64,000 nucleotides of DNA from Occallatibacter savannae. GTDB taxonomy: Bacteria > Acidobacteriota > Terriglobia > Terriglobales > Acidobacteriaceae. The stretch is from the NCBI RefSeq assembly GCF_003131205.1, contig NZ_QFFY01000001.1, forward strand, positions 1,302,001 through 1,366,000. Reading direction: 5' to 3'. The position numbers and the translations under genes were made by a program. The notes beneath the pieces are model-generated. The model was not told where the DNA came from. It was given only the letters and a program-made list of their open reading frames with translations, and did no database searches. Positions 35,695 through 43,915 of this stretch are shown here, piece after piece (within the stretch, counting starts at the first letter, position 1; each line of letters starts with the position of its first letter).

Positions 35695-37854
35695 ATGAGA
35701 ATAAAGACATTAGCGCCATCGTTGGGTTTGTCCTTTGCCGCCTCGCTCCTCGCGGCGCCCGCCCTGTACGCACAGACGCAGAGCGCACCAGCCACACCGC
35801 AATCGCCTCCGCCGGCCGCCGCCTCCGCCGCAGTTCCTCCCAAAACCATCCCGGCTACCCCAACCAACGCCGCTGACCCCGCCCGCGCCCAGTCGTACTA
35901 TCACGCCGCGCTCGCTGAAATCTATGAGGAGCAGGCTATCGCGACGGGCCGCCCCGAGTTCATGCGCCACGCTGTCGAGGAATACAAGACCGCACTCAGC
36001 GCCGACCCGAACTCCCCGCAGCTCAACGACGAACTCGCCGACCTCTACTTCCGTACCGGGCAGGTTCGCGAAGCCGAAGCCACCGCGCGCGGCCTCCTGA
36101 AAACCTCGCCAAACGATATCGACGCGCATCGCCTCCTCGGCCGTCTTTACCTCCGCCAGCTCAGCGAAGCTCAGAACGCCGTCTCTTCTTCCTCGCCGAG
36201 CGGCAACACGCTCGATCAGGCCATCTCCGAATTCCAGAAGATCGTCACCCTCGACCCGAAAAGCGTTGAAGATCGCATGGTCCTCGGCCAGCTCTTCACC
36301 GTGAAGCACCAGAACGATAAAGCAGAAGAGCAGTTCAAAGCCGCGCAGGACATCGACCCCGACTCCGAAGAAGTCGTTCTCAATCTTTCCCGCCTCTACG
36401 CTGAAAACGGCGACCTGCCCCACGCCGCCAAGGTGATAGAAAACGTCGCCGAAGGTGAACGGACTCCCAAGATGGAGTTTGCTCTCGGCGCCGTCTATGA
36501 CCAGCTCAAGCGCCCCAAGGATGCTATCGCCGCTTACAAACGCGCAGCCGACATGGATCCAGAAGATGCGCGATCCCTCGGTTCTCTCGCGCAGGCTCTT
36601 CTCAATGACAACCAGCTCGATGAAGCCCTGAAGGCTTACAAGCAGATCGCCGCTGCGGACCCTGAAGACGCCGGCACTCTTGTCCACATCAGCGAGATCC
36701 TCCGCCGCCAGGGCAAATACGATGAGGCCCTCGCCACGGTCAAGAGAGCCGTCAAGAAAGATCCCGACTCCCTCGAAGCCGGCTACAACGAAGGCCTCCT
36801 CCTCGACGTCCTCGGACGGTACGACGAGTCCGCCCAGGTCTACGAGCACATGGTCGACCTCACATCCCATGCCAACGGCGCGTACACCTCCGACGAAAAG
36901 AACAATCGCGCCATCTTCCTCGAGCGCCTCGGATCCGTTTACCACGAGCAGAATAAAGTCGACGAAGCCATCGCCACTTACCAGAAGCTCATCGATCTCG
37001 GTGGCGAAAGCGCTCTCCGCGGCTACCAGAGCGAAGTCGATGTCTACCGCGACGCCCGCCAGTACGACAAGGCCATAGCCGTCTCGCGCAAAGCCGTCGA
37101 AGCCGACCCTAAGAATCGCGAGCTCAAGCTGATGCTCGCCGGCGAGCTCGTCGACGAAGGCAAAGACGAAGACGGCATCAACATGGCCAAGGGCATGCTC
37201 ACGAACTCCGACAAGGATCGGGAAGTATGGATCGCCCTGGGCCAGATCTACACCCGCCTGCGCCGTTGGAAGGACGCTGAAGACGCGCTCAACAAAGCCA
37301 CATCGCTCACCTCCAAGAAGGAAGACAACCTCTACCTCTTCTTCCTCAAGGGCAGCCTCGCCGAGCGTCAGAAGCACTTTGAGCCCGCAGAGCAATATTT
37401 CCGTCAGGCTCTGCAGATCGATCCCAACAACTCAATGGTTCTCAACTACCTCGGCTACATGCTCGCCGATAAAGGCTCTCGCCTCACTGAAGCCCTCAAG
37501 ATGATCCGAAAGGCGGTTGAGATCGAGCCCATGAACGGCGCTTATCTCGACTCCCTCGGTTGGGCCTATTTCAAAATGGGTCAGTACGAGCTCGCCGAAA
37601 CCAACCTCCGCCAGGCCGTCGAGCGCACCCAGACCGACCCAACCGTTCACGACCACCTCGGCGACCTCTACGAGAAGACTGGACGCATTCGCCTCGCCGC
37701 CGCGCAGTGGGAGATCTCGGTCAACGAGTTCTCCAAGTCAGCCTCCGCCGACATCGAACCCGCCGAAGTCGCAAAGGTCCAGAAGAAGCTCGACACCGCT
37801 CGCGTTCGCCTCGCGAAGCAGGACAACGCCACCGGCGCCACCAAACCCGAATAG
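35695..37854 (+). CDS. Exported tetratricopeptide-repeat protein
   Basis: A 719-residue protein. A signal peptide (about 1-25: LGLSFAASLLAAPALYAQ) is followed by an Ala/Pro-rich linker to about residue 60. Then come about 16 TPR-like helix pairs that fill the rest, for example AVEEYKTALSADPNSPQLND and NNSMVLNYLGYMLADKG. Each shows the usual alternation of small and aromatic residues. The protein probably acts as a protein-protein scaffold in the periplasm or at the outer membrane. The ATG at 35695 has GAGGATC upstream. A strong terminator follows the stop codon, so it is a single-gene unit. No enzyme domain was seen. Confidence 0.88.
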   Translation: MRIKTLAPSLGLSFAASLLAAPALYAQTQSAPATPQSPPPAAASAAVPPKTIPATPTNAADPARAQSYYHAALAEIYEEQAIATGRPEFMRHAVEEYKTALSADPNSPQLNDELADLYFRTGQVREAEATARGLLKTSPNDIDAHRLLGRLYLRQLSEAQNAVSSSSPSGNTLDQAISEFQKIVTLDPKSVEDRMVLGQLFTVKHQNDKAEEQFKAAQDIDPDSEEVVLNLSRLYAENGDLPHAAKVIENVAEGERTPKMEFALGAVYDQLKRPKDAIAAYKRAADMDPEDARSLGSLAQALLNDNQLDEALKAYKQIAAADPEDAGTLVHISEILRRQGKYDEALATVKRAVKKDPDSLEAGYNEGLLLDVLGRYDESAQVYEHMVDLTSHANGAYTSDEKNNRAIFLERLGSVYHEQNKVDEAIATYQKLIDLGGESALRGYQSEVDVYRDARQYDKAIAVSRKAVEADPKNRELKLMLAGELVDEGKDEDGINMAKGMLTNSDKDREVWIALGQIYTRLRRWKDAEDALNKATSLTSKKEDNLYLFFLKGSLAERQKHFEPAEQYFRQALQIDPNNSMVLNYLGYMLADKGSRLTEALKMIRKAVEIEPMNGAYLDSLGWAYFKMGQYELAETNLRQAVERTQTDPTVHDHLGDLYEKTGRIRLAAAQWEISVNEFSKSASADIEPAEVAKVQKKLDTARVRLAKQDNATGATKPE

Positions 37855-37868
37855 ATCCTCATCCAGAC

Positions 37869-37904
37869 ACACGAAGGGCGGCCCTCACTGGCCGCCCTTC
37901 GTGT
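37869..37904 (+). terminator. Strong rho-independent terminator after the TPR gene
   Basis: Perfect 15-bp arms ACACGAAGGGCGGCC and GGCCGCCCTTCGTGT with a 6-base loop, followed by TTACC. It starts 15 bases past the stop codon. Confidence 0.88.
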
Positions 37905-37937
37905 TTACCGTCGTTGGCTGAGGAATGCCGGCGCGCA

Positions 37938-38402
37938 CTACGCTACGTGAGCTAGGTGGGCCGTTTCGCTTGTGGGCAATGTTTCAGCCGTTGGCGGGAT
38001 CGTCTTGTGATGCAGCGATCGCTTCACAATAAAAACTTCATCAAGATAAAGCCGCGCGTTCCCCTCGCAATCCAGAAAACCGACATTGCTCTCGCGGCAC
38101 AGTGTCTGCGCTTCTTCTGACATCTTCGGTGCAATCAGAATCGGGATCACCACCACCCCGCGCTCCCGCTGCACCTGCTGCAACTCGGCCACCGCGCGTT
38201 TCACATGCGTCAGGTCGCAGTCACAGACCACCCTGCAGGCCAGCAGATGCGCGTGACCATAGATCTCGATATGCCCGAGAATCGTCTTCTCGCCTCGGTG
38301 GCCATGCCGGTCCGCGCAGATCTGCTTCACCTTGATGACCGAAATCTGTCGCAGCGTCTCGCGCAGTGCTTCGATCGCTTCAGTCTCCTTATGCCTGTCC
38401 AT
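37938..38402 (-). CDS. Unrecognised small protein, possible remnant nuclease-like fold
   Basis: A 154-residue soluble protein of unknown function. The ATG at 38402 has GCGGGAG close upstream and is preferred over the first codon of the open frame at 38504, which adds a hydrophobic tail unlike the rest. The middle and end read LLACRVVCDCDLTHVKRAVAELQQ, VIPILIAPKMSEEAQTL and GFLDCEGNARLYLDEVFIVKR. This order of beta strands and helices, with the final Leu-Asp-x-x-Gly-Asn motif, reminds me of PD-(D/E)XK-like domains seen in some regulatory or restriction proteins. The expected catalytic lysine is not at the usual place, so the resemblance is weak. The gene upstream (38468-38941) runs in the same direction with a 65-base gap. 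Confidence 0.6.
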   Translation of the reverse strand: MDRHKETEAIEALRETLRQISVIKVKQICADRHGHRGEKTILGHIEIYGHAHLLACRVVCDCDLTHVKRAVAELQQVQRERGVVVIPILIAPKMSEEAQTLCRESNVGFLDCEGNARLYLDEVFIVKRSLHHKTIPPTAETLPTSETAHLAHVA

Positions 38403-38467
38403 GGCTCCCGCCTCTCTCTGGCACTCGACCAGAAGCGCAATGATGAAAAGGCAACCAAACGGCGGTC

Positions 38468-38941
38468 TCACCGCCCAAACGAGTTCTCCGCTTCCTCGCA
38501 ACACCGGCGATCCCCGCCGGAATTCGACTGAGCCGCGGTAATGGCTTCCATATCGGCAAACGAATCGCGCTTTGAAACTTCAGGCCGCAGCCGAAATACG
38601 CTTCCGCCCGCCGGCGTCATGGCCAGCCTCACCTGCTTGTGTTCACCCGTCCGGCGAACAACCTTGAAATCAAGCCACTCGCAAAGCCGCGGATCGTGAA
38701 TCTCCGGCTGTCCATTCCAAAACTCCGGAGACAACCCGCATTGAATCTGCAGATGATCCAGCTGCAGTTCAATCACGCGAATTCCTCTCGGAAAATAACG
38801 GCGCACATTCCTCGCACCGATATGCAGTCCGGTGACCTCGCTGCCCTTAAGCTGAGTCTTGACTACCATCGCTCGCACCGGGCCTTCATGGAAGTTTATG
38901 CCGACGAGTCGAATCCAACCCAAACTGCTCACGACCTGCAA
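38468..38941 (-). CDS. Conserved-looking protein of unknown function
   Basis: A 157-residue protein with no signal peptide or membrane helix. The central part is orderly (EVTGLHIGARNVRRYFPRGIRVIELQLDHLQIQC) and continues PEFWNGQPEIHDPRLCEWLDFKV, with several conserved-type cysteines and aromatics. I recall similar acidobacterial proteins without a function. The TTG at 38941 is preceded by GAGGAG with 5-base spacing, which decides the start. It lies upstream of, and probably in an operon with, the gene at 37938. The last 20 residues are low-complexity. Confidence 0.65.
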   Translation of the reverse strand: MQVVSSLGWIRLVGINFHEGPVRAMVVKTQLKGSEVTGLHIGARNVRRYFPRGIRVIELQLDHLQIQCGLSPEFWNGQPEIHDPRLCEWLDFKVVRRTGEHKQVRLAMTPAGGSVFRLRPEVSKRDSFADMEAITAAQSNSGGDRRCCEEAENSFGR

Positions 38942-39112
38942 TCCGGCTCCTCACCGGCTCGAACAGCCCCGATGCTGCATATGTTGTACCCGTTTTTGCA
39001 CAGCGTCAAGTAGCCCGTGACAAGTTATTGAGGAAATAACTACCACATCGATTTAGCAAATTACTTACGCCATAGCGAGCAATTCGCCCGCCACATTGCT
39101 CGCATAAAACAA

Positions 39113-39147
39113 ATGCGGCAGCTTCCATCATCTGAAAGCTGCCGCAT
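39113..39147 (-). terminator. Rho-independent terminator for the sugar-binding protein gene
   Basis: Perfect 12-bp arms ATGCGGCAGCTT and AAGCTGCCGCAT with an 11-base loop. Reading leftward it is followed by TTTGTTTTAT, a good T-run, and it lies 53 bases past the gene's stop codon. Confidence 0.88.
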
Positions 39148-39199
39148 CTTTCACCTTCATCCAGCCGCAAGATATCTCGCGACTGACTAAGCAATTAAC

Positions 39200-40186
39200 T
39201 TACTGGTGAGCCTGCGCCGACTCGATAAATGCATCCACGTTGCGCTTGTCCACCAGCGATGTACCCGTATCGATGAACACCGGGAACGGCGAGAACGCAT
39301 CCTGGCTGTAGTCCTTCGACAGCGAAGACGGCGGATTGTGGAAGATCCCATCCAGTTGCTTCAGTCCCACATAGCCCATCGTGAATGGCTTCTGCGCCAC
39401 CGTCGCATTGATCGATCCGCCCTTGATTCCGTCCAGCGTGTCCTGGTTCACGTCCCACGCGACCACCATGCGATCTGTTCCGTTCGCGCGCTTCACCGCA
39501 TCGGAAACCATCTTGCCCGAAGCGGACTCAAGGCACACAAACGCGCTCACTTTCTTCGGTCCCGTCTGCGCCAGCAACTCCTGCGTCTTGTCGAACGCCG
39601 CGCGCGCGTCGCTCTTGATGTCGACCACATCCGCGATATGGATATTCGGCCGGCTCTCCAGCACATCCTTGAAACCTCTCAGGCGGTCTTCCATATTCGG
39701 CTGTCCTGACAAGGTGAAAAACACCACGTTGCCCGATCCCCCAAGCTGCTCCACAATGCGGTGACCGCCCATGCGGCCCGCCTCGATATTATTCGTCCCG
39801 ATGAAGAACAGCCGCTTCGTCCCCGGCGCGTCCGAGTCGATTGTCACAACCGGCACACCCGCCGCGATCGCCGAATCGATCTCAGAACCCAGCACGGAAA
39901 CATCTGCCACCGAAATCAGGATCCCTGCCGGCTTCGCTGCAACGGCCTTCTGCAGCTCAGCCAGCTCTGCCTGCGGATCGTAGTTCTCCGGCCCCGCTAC
40001 CTTCGCCGTCACCATGTACTGCGCCGCAGCCTGGTTGAACCCCTTCGCAACCGTCTGCCAGTAGGGCAGCGACATGTTCACGCCCACAAGGTAGAACACT
40101 TCCTTCTTCGAATGCCTCTCGCACCCTGTCGTGAATGCCACCCCGATGAGCAACAGCGCCAGCACAACAGATTTCATCGTTTTCAT
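39200..40186 (-). CDS. Lipoprotein sugar-binding protein, RbsB-like (ABC substrate-binding)
   Basis: A 328-residue periplasmic-binding protein of the ribose/galactose (Peripla_BP_4) class. The signal peptide ends in a lipobox-like VAFTTGC with lipid-accepting Cys22. The mature part starts KKEVFYLVGVNMSLPYWQTVAKGFNQAA and continues PAGILISVADVSVLGSEIDSAIAAGVPVVTIDSDAPG, as in RbsB and similar proteins. The longer frame starts at 40255 with no family-like text; ATG at 40186 is used. Such proteins normally deliver a sugar to an ABC importer, but no permease or ATPase gene is adjacent and the next gene (dgt) is unrelated and divergent. It therefore works with a transporter elsewhere or serves as a sensor. 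Confidence 0.9.
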   Translation of the reverse strand: MKTMKSVVLALLLIGVAFTTGCERHSKKEVFYLVGVNMSLPYWQTVAKGFNQAAAQYMVTAKVAGPENYDPQAELAELQKAVAAKPAGILISVADVSVLGSEIDSAIAAGVPVVTIDSDAPGTKRLFFIGTNNIEAGRMGGHRIVEQLGGSGNVVFFTLSGQPNMEDRLRGFKDVLESRPNIHIADVVDIKSDARAAFDKTQELLAQTGPKKVSAFVCLESASGKMVSDAVKRANGTDRMVVAWDVNQDTLDGIKGGSINATVAQKPFTMGYVGLKQLDGIFHNPPSSLSKDYSQDAFSPFPVFIDTGTSLVDKRNVDAFIESAQAHQ

Positions 40187-40460
40187 TCTTGCCTCCGGTC
40201 CGATCGTGAAAGGTCTTTCCAATGCGCGCAGAACTTCAACGCAGAGCCCGCGCACCTGATAAAAACGGCAGGATGGTACTCCCCAACGCAGTCAATTGTC
40301 CATTCTGTCGCACCAAGAATTTATAGCACCCCGCACTCCCCACCTTCGTGATTCCCAACACCTTCACGGAACCATATGAACAAATCCCACGCGACACTTC
40401 GCGTGTGCTCAAGCATTCCGCCGCGTTATAACCTGACCTGAGAGAGTTTCATCAATCAGG

Positions 40461-41621
40461 ATGAGCGAATCACCACTCCAGAGCTTCCTTCTACCCCAGC
40501 ACATCGCCGTGCAGGGCGAAGGAGAGCTCACCTCCCGTCCACACTCCGAGCCCGACCACCCCTACCGCTCCTCCTTCGCGCGCGACCGCGCCCGCATTCT
40601 CCACGCCCGCTCCTTCCGCCGCCTCGCCGGAAAAACCCAGGTCTTCTCGCGTATCGCCGGCGACATCCCCGGCGATCACTTCCGCAGCCGCCTCACCCAC
40701 ACCCTTGAGGTCGCCCAGATCTCCCGCACCATCGCCAGTGCGCTCGGCCTCAATGCAGAACTCGCAGAAGCCCTTGCCCTTGCCCACGACATCGGCCATC
40801 CTCCCTTCGGCCACGCCGGCGAAAAGGCGCTCGACGAAGCCCTCCGCGAGCACGGCCTCAGCTTCGATCACAACCTGCATGCACTCCGCATCGTCACCTG
40901 GTTTGAAGAGCGCTACCCCGCATTCCGCGGACTCAATCTCACCCTCGCAATGCGCGAAGGCATCGTCAAGCACTCGCGCGACTACACCGCCGCCTCGCAT
41001 CCCGAACTCGCCGACTACTTCCTCGACCTCCGTCCGCCCCTCGAAGCCCAGCTCATCGACATCGCCGATGAAATCGCCTACCTCACCGCCGACTTCGATG
41101 ACGGTCTCGACTCCGCCATTCTCACCATCGACGACGTCTGCAACCACGTCCCGCTCTTCCGTCACTTTCACAACGAGGTACGCAGCGAGTTCCCCAGCGC
41201 GCCTGCCAAGCAGGTCGTCTACGAGTCGCTCAACCGCATCCTCAACGCCCTCGTCACCGACCTCATCGAAGAAGTCCATCATCGCGTAGATGTCACCGGC
41301 GCCACCACGCTCGACGACATCCGGCGCGCCCCCGATCGTCTCGCCATGCTCAGCCCCGCCATGGAAGCCGAACGCGCCACCGCCAAGCTCTACCTCTATG
41401 CCAACTTCTACAACTCACCCGGCATGGAAGAGGAGCACGACCGCGCCTCCCGCGTCGTCAAAGAAATCTTCTCCATCCTTACCGCAAACCCCAGCCTTCT
41501 CCCTCCCGACCATCAGCTCCAGATCCCCACCGAAGGTCTCGCCCGCACCGTCGCCGACTACATCGCCGGCATGACCGACAGCTACATCGATCAGCTCTGG
41601 CTCCGCCACTGTCCCAGGTAG
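40461..41621 (+). CDS. dgt: Deoxyguanosinetriphosphate triphosphohydrolase
   Basis: A 386-residue HD-domain enzyme that hydrolyses dGTP (possibly other dNTPs) to the deoxynucleoside and triphosphate, balancing the dNTP pool. The metal-binding residues are His80 in RLTHTLEVAQ and His109-Asp110 in AHDIGHPPFGH, with the second Asp further on in IADEIAYLTADFDD. The opening text RSSFARDRARILHARSFRRLAGKTQV is typical of the shorter, dGTPase-like (type 2) proteins. The ATG at 40461 fits. It is a single-gene unit, followed by a 500-base gap. Confidence 0.93.
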   Translation: MSESPLQSFLLPQHIAVQGEGELTSRPHSEPDHPYRSSFARDRARILHARSFRRLAGKTQVFSRIAGDIPGDHFRSRLTHTLEVAQISRTIASALGLNAELAEALALAHDIGHPPFGHAGEKALDEALREHGLSFDHNLHALRIVTWFEERYPAFRGLNLTLAMREGIVKHSRDYTAASHPELADYFLDLRPPLEAQLIDIADEIAYLTADFDDGLDSAILTIDDVCNHVPLFRHFHNEVRSEFPSAPAKQVVYESLNRILNALVTDLIEEVHHRVDVTGATTLDDIRRAPDRLAMLSPAMEAERATAKLYLYANFYNSPGMEEEHDRASRVVKEIFSILTANPSLLPPDHQLQIPTEGLARTVADYIAGMTDSYIDQLWLRHCPR

Positions 41622-41799
41622 CAACTTGCTTACACTCTGATGTACGCTCGCGCTGCCCCGACGACCGGGCGGATCAGGACTGTCATTGCACATCAACGCA
41701 CGCGTCACCTCGCGCATTGCGCGCGATGGCTCAGGCTTACTCGTTAGAAGTATTGTTTGCGGACAGGCGCAGATCAGCGCCCTCGACAGAACCGTTCAA
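41622..41799. other. Intergenic region after dgt
   Basis: No gene recognised. The open frames crossing this stretch in + direction have no codon signal like the neighbours. See the possible small gene on the other strand to the right. Confidence 0.35.
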
Positions 41800-41991
41800 T
41801 CACCCGGGAATCTTCACCAGCGCTCTCACAATTCGCTCGTGCAGTTCTTCCGAATACCACGTCGGCCCATACTCCTCGAGCATTCGAAGAACTTCTTCCA
41901 GCACATCTCTGAGCTGCGCAACAGCTTCAGCCTCGGAAACATTCGCTTGCTGTTCTGCAATTTTCAGGGAACACCTCAGCAGGCCCCGCAT
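41800..41991 (-). CDS. Possible small helical protein
   Basis: A 63-residue open frame with an evenly amphipathic, charged composition (AEAVAQLRDVLEEVLRMLEEYGPTWYSEELHERIVRAL), unlike the arginine/proline-rich chance frames around it. ATG at 41991 has no clear ribosome binding site. I do not recognise a function. The gene would be tandem with the Crp/Fnr gene further right, which ends at 42123. Confidence 0.45.
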   Translation of the reverse strand: MRGLLRCSLKIAEQQANVSEAEAVAQLRDVLEEVLRMLEEYGPTWYSEELHERIVRALVKIPG

Positions 41992-42122
41992 TCAGAAAAG
42001 CGCGCCCTTCGCGCAGGTCGCTGCCCAAGTCCAACGGGTCAAGTAATTGTCACACCGATCCCGTTTTCAGGCAAAGGAAAAAACCCGCCCGCAATCTCCG
42101 CGCTTTGAGAAACGCCGCCTCG

Positions 42123-42875
42123 TCAGAAGCCGCTCTCTCCGATGCGCTCAAGGCCCTTTGCGTCCCGCACAATCACCGCCTCCCGCCGAGGCGTGATCAG
42201 CCCTTCGTCGCCCCACTTCGAAAGAAGCCGGCTGATCGTGAACAGCGTCGTTCCCGTCATCTGCGCCAGTTCCTCCCGCGAGAGCGCAATCTCGATTCCG
42301 CCCTCACATGGCTTGCCGATCCGGTGCTGCAGCCGCAGCAGTGTCATCGCCAGCCGGTTCGCCACGCGCTCCGTCGCCACCTCGCGAAACCGAATCTCCA
42401 GTTCCTGCAGCCGCTGCGTCAGGATCTGGTTGAGATTCCGCCCCAGCCGGTGATGCTTGCCCAGCAGTCCCGACAGCCGCGCATGATCCCATACCACCGC
42501 CCGGCACCGCTCCACCACCCTGGCCGTGCAGGAGTAGGACCCCGTTGGATCCTCCGCCTGCATCCCGATCGATTCCCCAAACCCGCTCATCCACAGGATC
42601 ACTTCGTTCCCTTCCGGACTTACCTGGGTGAGCTTCACGCTTCCGCACTCAATTAGCAGCATCGCGTTCGCAGGATGGCCTTGGGAAAAGATGACTTCGT
42701 CTGGAAAATACGAGCGAACCCGCCCGCTGAGCAAAATCTCCTGGCTTTCGGCGTCGCTCAGCCCGGAGAAGAGAGAAGCCGATCGAAGCCGGCTCACGTG
42801 TCTGTCAAAGTTCGATGGAAGCGACGCAGAAGTCTTGAACGCAACAGAAGCTGCGGAGAGTCGTGCTGGGCCCAT
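42123..42875 (-). CDS. Crp/Fnr-family transcriptional regulator
   Basis: A 250-residue regulator. The cyclic-nucleotide-binding-like sensor domain occupies about residues 28-140 (VRSYFPDEVIFSQGHPANAMLL and GSVKLTQVSPEGNEVILWMSGFGE). A long dimerisation helix (LNQILTQRLQELEIRFREVATERVANRLAM) leads to the winged helix-turn-helix (about 185-235) with ALSREELAQMTGTTLFTISRLLSKWGDEGLI. The cysteine pattern of FNR's iron-sulfur site is absent from the N-terminus, so it is unlikely to be an oxygen sensor of that kind. The signal is unknown. The ATG at 42875 gives the right length. A GTGAC-N4-GTCAC palindrome before xfp could be a site for this protein family, which is speculative. Confidence 0.9.
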   Translation of the reverse strand: MGPARLSAASVAFKTSASLPSNFDRHVSRLRSASLFSGLSDAESQEILLSGRVRSYFPDEVIFSQGHPANAMLLIECGSVKLTQVSPEGNEVILWMSGFGESIGMQAEDPTGSYSCTARVVERCRAVVWDHARLSGLLGKHHRLGRNLNQILTQRLQELEIRFREVATERVANRLAMTLLRLQHRIGKPCEGGIEIALSREELAQMTGTTLFTISRLLSKWGDEGLITPRREAVIVRDAKGLERIGESGF

Positions 42876-43146
42876 TGAGTCTTACCCCCGAGGCAATAAA
42901 CAAAAGCTGCAGAAAATGCCACTCGTTCGCCGAAAAGGCCGAAGGTACTGCACAAAATTCAACAAAATTTGGAAATGATGGGGAATGAGGAAACTGATCG
43001 CTACTTTCGCCTTCCGCGGGACCAAAGTCAATCACCTTATGGGCATCAACCGATGGTCACGCTCCAGCCCGCAAAACTGATTACCAGAGTTCCAGCAGAC
43101 ATTCTCTCGTGAAACGCTATTCTGAGAAAGGCTCGGCTCAGCACGG
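42876..43146. other. Upstream region of the Crp/Fnr gene
   Basis: No gene recognised. It includes the likely promoter for the leftward regulator gene; no pair of good -35/-10 boxes was identified. Confidence 0.3.
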
Positions 43147-43219
43147 TTTGAAAGGGCACAGATTTATCCGTGCCGCTAAAGCTCCCGAAGAAAGCCGGGC
43201 TTCAGCCCCTGAGGGACGG
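43147..43219. repeat. Family B double-hairpin repeat
   Basis: TTTGAAAGGGCACAG, then hairpin GGCACAGATTTATCCGTGCC (one changed base) and second hairpin GGGCTTCAGCCC. Confidence 0.8.
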
Positions 43220-43247
43220 ACCTTTTTGCTGTCTCGCAAGAAACGTC

Positions 43248-43363
43248 AGGGCACACCTTTACAGCTTGCTGCAAAAGTCCGAAACGGCTGGGTTTTGAAA
43301 AGGCACAGATTCATCTGTGCCGATAAGGGGTGCAAATAGAGCGCGGCTTTAGCCGCTGCGGGT
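43248..43363. repeat. Family B composite repeat, long form
   Basis: Nearly identical over its whole length to 26140-26262, including the broken first part, GGCACAGAT-TC-ATCTGTGCC and GCGGC-TTTA-GCCGC. The two copies lie 17 kb apart in the same orientation. Confidence 0.82.
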
Positions 43364-43620
43364 AGGAACCTGTCTCACTGAGGGGTGCACCTCAACCGTG
43401 GTCAACCCCCAATTCGCGAATACACGCCCTAACTTGCTCATTCCAGAAGGTAAAAAACTCCACTCGCGTTGCAGTTTAATTCGCTCAAATCGTCATACTT
43501 GAGATATATGAACCCGCACCGCCACACGATCGGCAACCAGTCTTCTCAGATCCCTTGGTCCCCGCCCCCTATGTCCCTCGTCGCCTCGCCCCCTTGTCAC
43601 CTCCTCCCCTGCTCAATCGT
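43364..43620. other. Non-coding stretch with AT-richer part
   Basis: No gene recognised. The stretch 43450-43520 is AT-richer than the surroundings, and 43540-43620 is C/T-rich on the + strand and ends in the repeat described at 43621. Confidence 0.35.
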
Positions 43621-43667
43621 CCCTTGTCTCTGCTCTTAAATCCTTTGTTATGAAACACCTTGCGGAT
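43621..43667 (-). repeat. Dispersed element with TCATAACAAAGGA core, copy 1
   Basis: On the - strand this reads TTTATCCGCAAGG, then TTTCATAACAAAGGATTTA, then AGAGCAGAGACAAGGG. It matches the + strand at 63384-63433 with a few differences. The flanking DNA on the 3' side is G/A-rich in both copies. Confidence 0.65.
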
Positions 43668-43746
43668 AAATTCAATGACTAGATACACTTAGCGCTCACC
43701 GCGTTCGATAAACCACTGAAACAACGGGACTTCTTTACAAGGTGTA

Positions 43747-43766
43747 TGGGGAGGGGGCGGGGGTAC
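43747..43766 (+). other. G-rich tract, possible quadruplex
   Basis: GGGGAGGGGGCGGGGG contains three long G-runs and could pair into a quadruplex if one run is split. It lies in the gap before the third TonB receptor gene. Confidence 0.35.
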
Positions 43767-43859
43767 CCGCTGCAGTCGACCAGTGATCCAGCTCACAAGC
43801 CGAGGCCTTGAAATCCTGGCAAGCCCGCTCGAAGTGCGACCGTCCTGCCAGAAATTGAG

Positions 43860-43892
43860 AAGCCGTGCACGCCCTCAGGCTCTGCACGGCTT
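43860..43892 (-). terminator. Rho-independent terminator of the third TonB receptor gene
   Basis: Arms AAGCCGTGCA and TGCACGGCTT (10 bp) with a 13-base loop. It lies 23 bases past the receptor's stop codon; reading leftward it is followed by CTCAATTT. Confidence 0.75.
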
Positions 43893-43915
43893 CATCTCGT
43901 TTCACAACCAGTCAG

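Noticed and set aside
35710-37395. 561-residue leftward open frame
   Set aside because: Mirror frame of the TPR gene; long but without a recognisable domain or ribosome binding site.
39006-39194. 62-residue leftward gene
   Set aside because: It overlaps the strong terminator hairpin and the end of the sugar-binding protein gene's transcript, and has no recognisable sequence.
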